From assembly GCA_007132315.1 (NCBI GenBank), contig SLOW01000301.1, forward strand, positions 1-9,155: a DNA stretch of 9,155 nucleotides. Reading direction: 5' to 3'. Below, one piece after another: positions 1 to 9,155 of this stretch. This stretch comes from Opitutales bacterium (GTDB lineage: Bacteria > Verrucomicrobiota > Verrucomicrobiia > Opitutales > T3Sed10-336). The stretch's first letter is position 1. Every line of letters starts with the position of its first letter. The notes beneath the pieces were generated by a model. That model was not told the origin of the DNA, searched no databases, and saw only the letters and a program-made list of their open reading frames with translations. The position numbers were made by a program, and so were the translations under genes.

Positions 1-63
1 CTCGAAGTGGATGAAGCCTTGGTCATACTCATGAGAGCATCGTAGCAAAACCAGCCCCGTCCG

Positions 64-78
64 GCAAATCCAATTTGC
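64..78. repeat. Short inverted repeat upstream of the ferredoxin gene
   Basis: Arms GCAAAT (64-69) and ATTTGC (73-78) are perfect reverse complements around a 3-base spacer. The element ends 31 bases before the ferredoxin start codon, where an operator could lie. It could equally be the weak end of an upstream transcript, but no T-run follows it on either strand. The 109 bases before the gene otherwise show no convincing promoter: TTGGTC at 19-24 has no good -10 partner at the right distance. Confidence 0.3.
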
Positions 79-109
79 GATTCGACCGATCGTCGTGGAA
101 GAGTGAGAT

Positions 110-457
110 ATGGGGAAGTCCTTGGAAGAGAAAATCGTCAAGGCGGGAGTCCCGTCCGCCCGCCGTCACCTGTTCTTCTGCATCGGCCCGGACTGCTGCT
201 CGAAGGGAGACGGCCAGCGGCTCTGGGATTACGCGAAAAAGAAGATCAAGAAGACGGATCTACCGGTCATGCGGACAAAAGCCGGCTGTTTCCGCATCTG
301 CACTGGCGGGCCCTGGCTCGTGGTGTATCCGGACGGGACCTGGTACGGCGACGTGACCCCGGAAAAACTCGACCGCATCCTCGAGCAACACATTGCCGGG
401 GGCGACCCGGTCCGGGAGTGGGTCGCGGCCGAAAACCCGCTGATCGCCATGCCCTGA
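110..457 (+). CDS. Thioredoxin-like [2Fe-2S] ferredoxin
   Basis: This encodes a 115-residue soluble, probably cytoplasmic electron carrier of the thioredoxin-fold [2Fe-2S] ferredoxin family. The likely cluster ligands are visible: Cys24 and the Cys29-Cys30 pair in an FFCIGPDCCSKGDG stretch, then Cys60 and Cys64 in GCFRICTGGP. The following LVVYPDGTWYGDVTPE segment is the conserved C-terminal strand and helix of this family. The spacing (C, then CC-S-K, then C-x3-C) resembles the compact stand-alone form found in cyanobacteria and other bacteria, not the NuoE subunit. There is no signal peptide or membrane segment. The ATG at 110 is preceded by GGAAGAG (97-103) at a 6-base distance, which fixes the start; longer overlapping frames lack this and have no recognisable content. 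The gene stands alone on its strand, so its redox partner cannot be inferred. Family is confident; physiological role is unknown. Confidence 0.88.
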   Translation: MGKSLEEKIVKAGVPSARRHLFFCIGPDCCSKGDGQRLWDYAKKKIKKTDLPVMRTKAGCFRICTGGPWLVVYPDGTWYGDVTPEKLDRILEQHIAGGDPVREWVAAENPLIAMP

Positions 458-789
458 CCCGTTCGACCACCATCTCACCCGCACACCGTCCCGGCGGCGG
501 CCGCATTCCAGCTGCGTTTGACATGTATTTCCGCCCTGACGAACAGACGCTCGGTACGCGCACACCGGACCCAGTGATCGGCAAGTTTACGCAGAAACGG
601 ACGAGCCTGACCCGAAGGGACAACATGGAAATAGCGGGCGTTTCAACGCCGGGTTGATCCGCGACACGACGACTCGTCCCAAAGGAACGGCTGAATCTTC
701 TGTTTCCGGGCAATCCGACCAATAGAACGGCAATCAGCCGTCCCTTCGGGACCGGACTCCCGTCCGCCCTTCCCTCTGGTAAGCCATCC
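458..789. other. Gene-free gap between convergent genes
   Basis: No supported gene is seen in this stretch between the ferredoxin and the PEP-CTERM gene. It holds scattered small structures: a perfect TTGACA hexamer on the plus strand (518-523) without a matching -10 element, a small hairpin GGCGT-TTCA-ACGCC near 637-650, 8-base arms ACGGCTGA (687-694) and TCAGCCGT (734-741), and a hairpin GTCCC-TTC-GGGAC at 740-752. No T-rich intrinsic terminator for the ferredoxin gene is evident. Open frames crossing the region are Arg/Gly/Pro-rich shadows typical of GC-rich DNA. Confidence 0.5.
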
Positions 790-835
790 AAAAAATGGAG
801 AGCGGAGACGAACCTCACATTTCGTCTCCGCTCTC
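790..835 (-). terminator. Intrinsic terminator of the PEP-CTERM gene
   Basis: A perfect 15-base-pair stem lies at 798-812 and 821-835 (GAGAGCGGAGACGAA and its complement) with an 8-base loop. On the minus strand it is followed after two bases and an A by six T residues (positions 795-790). It starts 25 bases beyond the stop codon of the minus-strand PEP-CTERM gene. The plus-strand side has no T-run, so it should act mainly on the minus-strand transcript. Confidence 0.9.
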
Positions 836-859
836 GGTTCAGGGGTAGGCAATCGGTCT

Positions 860-1537
860 TTAACGGTTCCGGCGGCGACGGTGTGCGAGCGTTCCGGCGA
901 GGCACGCGAGACCGGTCAACAAAGCCCAGGTGGAGGGTTCGGGTATCGGCGCGACGGCGCCGCGCACTTCGTACCCGGCGGTGCGCCACTGGCCTCCGCC
1001 GGACGTGTCGCGCGAACCGTCGTCCCAACCGGCGACGACGAATTCCGCCTCGGTCAGGGCGTCCAGGGAGAATCCGGCCAGATCGATCGCGTTCACTTCG
1101 TTCTCGCTGTCGGCCACATGACGAGCGAAGACCTGGGTTCCGTTGATCCAGACGCCCATCGCCGAAGGCCCCGCCCCGGTCGCCCGGTCTTCGAAGCGGA
1201 ATTCCACAAGGCTGAAGACCTCGCCCGGTTCCGCCTCCATGCCAAACGTGAAGGCTTTCGCCCCGGCCGGATCGGTTTCGTCCCAACCGCTGCCGCCCTG
1301 GAGATAGGGCAGCGGGGAAGACCAGTCGGCGGCGTTGAACTCGCCCGTGGTCAGGTTGCCGTCGGTCAAACCGATTTCAGAACCGATGATTCCCGGAGCC
1401 GCGGTGGTCGGGGTGGTGATCTGACCGCCTTCATTGTTTTCGAACTCCGTATAAGTCAGGAGCAAGTCGCCGTGCAGGGGCAGAGCGACTGTCAGCAGGC
1501 CCGCCAGAAGCGGGAGGGGTATTTTGTTCAGGGTCAT
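860..1537 (-). CDS. PEP-CTERM sorting-domain protein, secreted
   Basis: This encodes a 225-residue exported protein of unknown function. Residues 1-23 form a Sec signal peptide (Lys5, hydrophobic core IPLPLLAGLLTVALPL). The mature part is Gly, Asp and Thr rich, with an FRFEDRATGAGPSAMGVW stretch at about 113-130 and a DGSRDTSGGGQWRTAGYEV stretch at about 173-191. Both are the kind of beta-sandwich pattern seen in exported PEP-CTERM proteins of Verrucomicrobiota and Planctomycetota. The C-terminus is a complete PEP-CTERM tag: Pro-Glu-Pro at 199-201, a hydrophobic helix (about 203-218) and an Arg-rich end. In known systems such tags are processed by an exosortase and the protein goes to the surface or matrix; no exosortase gene is in this window. 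The ATG at 1537 is chosen because AAAGG precedes it by 4 bases and the signal peptide starts there. An in-frame ATG at 1687 would lie inside the promoter. The ligand or role of the mature domain cannot be told. Confidence 0.87.
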   Translation of the reverse strand: MTLNKIPLPLLAGLLTVALPLHGDLLLTYTEFENNEGGQITTPTTAAPGIIGSEIGLTDGNLTTGEFNAADWSSPLPYLQGGSGWDETDPAGAKAFTFGMEAEPGEVFSLVEFRFEDRATGAGPSAMGVWINGTQVFARHVADSENEVNAIDLAGFSLDALTEAEFVVAGWDDGSRDTSGGGQWRTAGYEVRGAVAPIPEPSTWALLTGLACLAGTLAHRRRRNR

Positions 1538-1647
1538 TTTTCCTTTCGTTTTTTCGGGTTTCCATGGTGCGGACCGCACGCCTATTCCGGCTCGCGGCCG
1601 CAAGAAAGCGGCGCCAAACACAGCGGGATCGAGGGTTGTTGTTTTGG

Positions 1648-1663
1648 GGCAAGCGGTCTTGCC
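1648..1663 (-). promoter_or_regulatory. 5'-end stem-loop of the PEP-CTERM leader
   Basis: GGCAAG and CTTGCC form a perfect 6-bp stem closed by a 4-base loop. It lies a few bases inside the transcript start expected from the promoter just upstream on the minus strand. A stem-loop at the very 5' end of an mRNA often protects it from decay. That role is an inference here. Confidence 0.45.
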
Positions 1664-1674
1664 GGATAGCCGGG

Positions 1675-1704
1675 AGATTAGAAACACAATCGAACCCCCG
1701 TCAA
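1675..1704 (-). promoter_or_regulatory. Sigma70-like promoter for the PEP-CTERM gene
   Basis: On the minus strand a -35 box TTGACG (1704-1699) and a -10 box TAATCT (1680-1675) are separated by 18 bases. An A8 tract (1725-1718) lies upstream of the -35 box, where an UP element would be. The predicted start near 1668 gives a leader of about 130 nt before the ATG at 1537. Both hexamers are close to consensus, and this is the clearest promoter in the window. Confidence 0.7.
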
Positions 1705-1854
1705 GCCCTCAAACGAATTTTTTTTCAGGCTTTCCACGGAATTTACGTTTGAACAGGTATCCCATTCAAATTCATGGGTTTAATTTCACATCTCAAATCT
1801 TCGATTGCAAATGCCTCTTCATGCGGCTTGCAGCCGTCAAATGGAAAGGCCCTG

Positions 1855-3690
<1,836 letters not shown>

Positions 3691-3926
3691 TGCAACCACG
3701 CTCCAAGCGGTTTGGCAACGCGGTTCTGACGAAAAATCCGGTCGCGCCCCCATCCCGGCCGCGAAGCCCCGGAATTAATCCTGTTCATGAGATCCGCTTT
3801 TTTCTTGCGAAAACGTGTTACATTTTGGTAACGATTTGCGCGCCGGGAGGTTCCAGTTCAGTTGACCGGACCATTCCCGAGTTTCGAAACCCTTACAATC
3901 GAGAAACACAATCAGTCATAAGAAAA
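3691..3926. promoter_or_regulatory. Divergent intergenic region between thrS and the porin gene
   Basis: These 236 bases must hold the promoters of both divergent genes. On the plus strand TACAAT (3894-3899) is a good -10 candidate, 27 bases before the porin ATG. TTGACC (3862-3867) lies upstream, but the spacing of 26 bases is too long for normal sigma70 use. Between them sits a perfect 10-bp palindrome GTTTCGAAAC (3881-3890). A second inverted repeat, GTTAC-ATTTTG-GTAAC, lies at 3817-3832. I find no convincing promoter for thrS on the minus strand. No tRNA-like operator or riboswitch fold could be recognised by eye. Confidence 0.45.
3881..3890. promoter_or_regulatory. Perfect 10-bp palindrome, possible operator
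   Basis: GTTTCGAAAC equals its own reverse complement. It lies 3 bases upstream of the candidate -10 box TACAAT (3894-3899) of the porin gene, overlapping the space where RNA polymerase binds. A dimeric regulator could bind there. A 10-bp palindrome can also arise by chance, so this is a candidate only. Confidence 0.35.
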
Positions 3927-5093
3927 ATGAGTCACTACAGCTATCGTTGCACCGCCGTCGCGGTCGCCTCTCTTCTGGCCGCGGGATCGGCCGCCTCGGC
4001 CGCGAGCCCAGCCCTTCTGGAGGCCCTTGAGGAAGGCGGCCACCTCAGCTCGGAACAAGTGGAACGCATCAAGGCCGAAGGCCACCCGGCCGTCACGCCC
4101 ATGGGCGACAATTTCCGGAATTTCCAAATCCGGGGCATGATTCAAACCCAGGCCGCCTACGTGAATACCAACACGGGCGACGACGAGAATTGGAGCACCC
4201 TGGAGCTGCGCCGCGCCCGCCTCGGTGTGGAGGGCGATCTCCTCCAGGACGTGCGCGTCAACCTGGAGGGGAACTTCGCGTTCAATGAGTTCGACGACGA
4301 CATCCAGCCCCTGCGTTCCGCCTACCTGCAATGGCGAAAGCATGACGCCGCGCACGTGAAGGTCGGGTTCGATCGCCCCGCCTTCGGCCTGGAACGCACC
4401 ACCGGTTCGGCGAAACTCCTGACCATCGAACGCTCCAACGCCACCCAGACGATCATCGACGGCGACATGCTCGGAATCGCCCTCGACGGCTCCCTCGAAG
4501 TCGCGCCGCTGTTTTCCTACAGCGCGGGCATCTACACCAACCGGCAGAACACGAACGAGGTGAACGAACACGCCCGCTACCTGTACAACCTGAGCGGACG
4601 GATGACCCTCGACGACTTCATGCCCGAAGGACACGCCCTGGCCGCCCGCCTTGACTTCATCTTCAATGACGACCGCGATGGAGACGCCGTGTTCATGTAC
4701 GACCGCGGCATCGCCTTCGGTCTGCACTACGCGCTGAACGAGCTCGACATCCGCGCCGAGATTCTCTGGGCGGAAACCGACGGCAGCGAAGATGTCTTCG
4801 GCTGGTACGTCCAGCCCGCCTTCCACTTCACCGAACAGTTCCAGGGTGTGCTGCGCTATGAAATGGTGGACTCCGACCTCAACATGACCGCCCCCAGCCG
4901 TTACGCCGCCCACGTGCCCGATCTAGCGGGCGGCTTCACCGGCGCCGACTACTGGGCCCTGTATGCCGGCGGCAACTACTACATTCACGGCGACGCTCAT
5001 AAACTGATGGCCGGCCTCGAGTACTCCGAACTAGACAACGGCATGACACTCGAAGCCACCACCGTCATGGGCGCCTGGCGCGTTCTCTTCTGA
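3927..5093 (+). CDS. Outer-membrane porin, O/P (OprP/OprO-like) family
   Basis: This encodes a 388-residue outer-membrane beta-barrel. Residues 1-25 are a signal peptide with a probable ASA cleavage site at 23-25. A short helical segment (about 29-53, LEALEEGGHLSSEQVERIKAEG region) follows. The barrel runs from about 65, with family-typical LELRRARLGVEGDL (92-105), the VKVGFDRPAFGLE stretch (144-156, corresponding to the conserved G-Q-x-K-x-P-F-G-x-E region) and many alternating aromatic strands. It ends in Phe388 (WRVLF), the C-terminal aromatic used by the BAM insertion machinery. Family members are often called phosphate-selective porins, but by hand count the mature chain has about 56 acidic and 27 basic residues, so anion selectivity is doubtful. 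The ATG at 3927 is chosen because the signal peptide begins there; the ribosome site is weak (AAGAA). The frame is open back to 3666, but that extension overlaps thrS and has no matching content. It is monocistronic, with a terminator 35 bases downstream. Confidence 0.85.
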   Translation: MSHYSYRCTAVAVASLLAAGSAASAASPALLEALEEGGHLSSEQVERIKAEGHPAVTPMGDNFRNFQIRGMIQTQAAYVNTNTGDDENWSTLELRRARLGVEGDLLQDVRVNLEGNFAFNEFDDDIQPLRSAYLQWRKHDAAHVKVGFDRPAFGLERTTGSAKLLTIERSNATQTIIDGDMLGIALDGSLEVAPLFSYSAGIYTNRQNTNEVNEHARYLYNLSGRMTLDDFMPEGHALAARLDFIFNDDRDGDAVFMYDRGIAFGLHYALNELDIRAEILWAETDGSEDVFGWYVQPAFHFTEQFQGVLRYEMVDSDLNMTAPSRYAAHVPDLAGGFTGADYWALYAGGNYYIHGDAHKLMAGLEYSELDNGMTLEATTVMGAWRVLF

Positions 5094-5127
5094 GAACCCC
5101 GGCCGCAATCCGAATTCCTATTATAAG

Positions 5128-5155
5128 ACGGGCTCCCGCACGGGAGCCCGTTTTT
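5128..5155 (+). terminator. Intrinsic terminator of the porin gene
   Basis: Arms ACGGGCTCCC (5128-5137) and GGGAGCCCGT (5142-5151) form a perfect 10-bp GC-rich stem with a GCAC loop, followed by a T-run (5151-5155). It begins 35 bases after the porin stop codon. On the minus strand the sequence after the stem is CTTATAAT, only weakly T-rich, so it may slow but probably does not efficiently stop gltB read-through. Confidence 0.93.
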
Positions 5156-5351
5156 CGTCCGCCCATTGGGCCCTCGCCCCTTCCCCCGGCTCGCCCGCCC
5201 CGCTCCTCACGGAGACGGCCTACGCGGAAACACCCGACGATCAATCCCCCGGCTTTCCGCCCTTTCGCCGCTCGTCCACTTTTCCCTGTTACCTTCCGTC
5301 CCCTCCGCCTACAGCCTACGGTCCTCCGCCCCCCGACTCTCCGGCCTTCGC
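5156..5351. other. C/T-rich intergenic spacer downstream of gltB
   Basis: No gene is supported in this spacer between the porin terminator and the gltB stop codon. The plus strand is strikingly pyrimidine-rich with repeated C-runs (5183-5187, 5246-5250, 5300-5303, and six C at 5329-5334). The 3' tail of the gltB transcript would therefore be G-rich. No hairpin plus T-run serving gltB was found. Confidence 0.6.

Positions 5352-9155
<3,804 letters not shown>

Larger units (their letters stand above)
1538..1854. other. Intergenic region: PEP-CTERM leader, promoter and thrS 3' flank
   Basis: This gap of about 317 bases has no gene. Its left part (1538 to about 1668) is the untranslated leader of the PEP-CTERM gene, its middle holds that gene's promoter, and the right part (about 1705-1854) is a visibly AT-richer spacer after thrS. 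The spacer has 7-base arms TCAAACG (1709-1715) and CGTTTGA (1746-1752) around an eight-T run at 1718-1725, and weak hairpins at 1761-1778 (CCCAT/ATGGG) and 1824-1836 (CGGCT/AGCCG). None of these has the T-run needed for a clear thrS terminator. A 5-bp stem overlapping the thrS stop codon (1847-1862), followed on the minus strand by TTTCC, is the closest candidate. Confidence 0.5.

Noticed and set aside
1..45. Possible C-terminal end of an upstream gene (15 codons to a TAG at 43-45)
   Set aside because: Fourteen residues without context cannot be distinguished from chance; other frames close just as soon.
624..656. Ten-codon frame (MEIAGVSTPG) preceded by AAGGGA, as a possible leader peptide
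   Set aside because: There is nothing downstream on the plus strand for it to control, no supported promoter, and so short a frame is expected by chance.
267..1286. Long minus-strand open frame of 339 codons
   Set aside because: It is Arg/Gly/Pro-rich without domain content, overlaps the real PEP-CTERM frame and runs through its terminator. It is a GC-rich shadow.
1538..1687. N-terminal extension of the PEP-CTERM protein from an ATG at 1687
   Set aside because: That codon lies between the -35 and -10 boxes, so it would not be transcribed. The ATG at 1537 has a ribosome site and begins the signal peptide.
1753..1790. tRNA-like T-arm around the CCCAT/ATGGG hairpin
   Set aside because: The TTCAAAT-like loop lacks the full consensus, and no acceptor, D or anticodon arms can be folded around it.
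3906..3921. Possible Pho box upstream of the porin (single AGTCATA)
   Set aside because: A Pho box needs two direct half-sites about 11 bases apart; only one imperfect half is present.
3912..4913. 333-codon minus-strand frame opposite the porin gene
   Set aside because: It mirrors the porin codons and has no start context; the porin has a signal peptide, barrel strands and a terminal Phe.

Overview
The window is high-GC bacterial chromosome. I infer a Verrucomicrobiota-like bacterium (Opitutales type). The reasons are a PEP-CTERM (exosortase-sorted) surface protein, an outer-membrane porin of the O/P type (so a Gram-negative envelope), high GC, and a thrS of unusual architecture. This placement is a judgement from protein style and was not tested by a search.

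Layout from left to right. Positions 110-457 (+) encode a small thioredoxin-like [2Fe-2S] ferredoxin. A gene-poor gap (458-859) follows and ends in a strong terminator that belongs to the next gene on the minus strand. Positions 860-1537 (-) encode a secreted 225-residue PEP-CTERM protein, with its own sigma70-like promoter about 140 bases upstream and a leader of about 130 nt. Positions 1855-3690 (-) encode threonyl-tRNA synthetase (thrS), which lacks the usual N-terminal TGS domain and carries an extra loop with a CxC motif. A divergent intergenic region (3691-3926) separates thrS from a porin O/P-family gene (3927-5093, +), which ends in a textbook intrinsic terminator. After a C/T-rich spacer comes the 3' part of gltB (5352-9155, -), the large subunit of glutamate synthase. 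It is cut by the right edge of the window and lacks roughly its first 220 residues.

The genes look like independent housekeeping units (translation, nitrogen assimilation, envelope, electron transfer) and not one pathway. Each has its own flanking signals and there is no tight operon inside the window. I see no mobile element, CRISPR array, tRNA, rRNA, toxin-antitoxin pair or defence cluster, and no convincing new multi-gene system. The points that most deserve a second look are the domain architecture of the synthetase, the well-defined promoter and leader of the PEP-CTERM gene, and the acidic composition of a porin whose family is named phosphate-selective.
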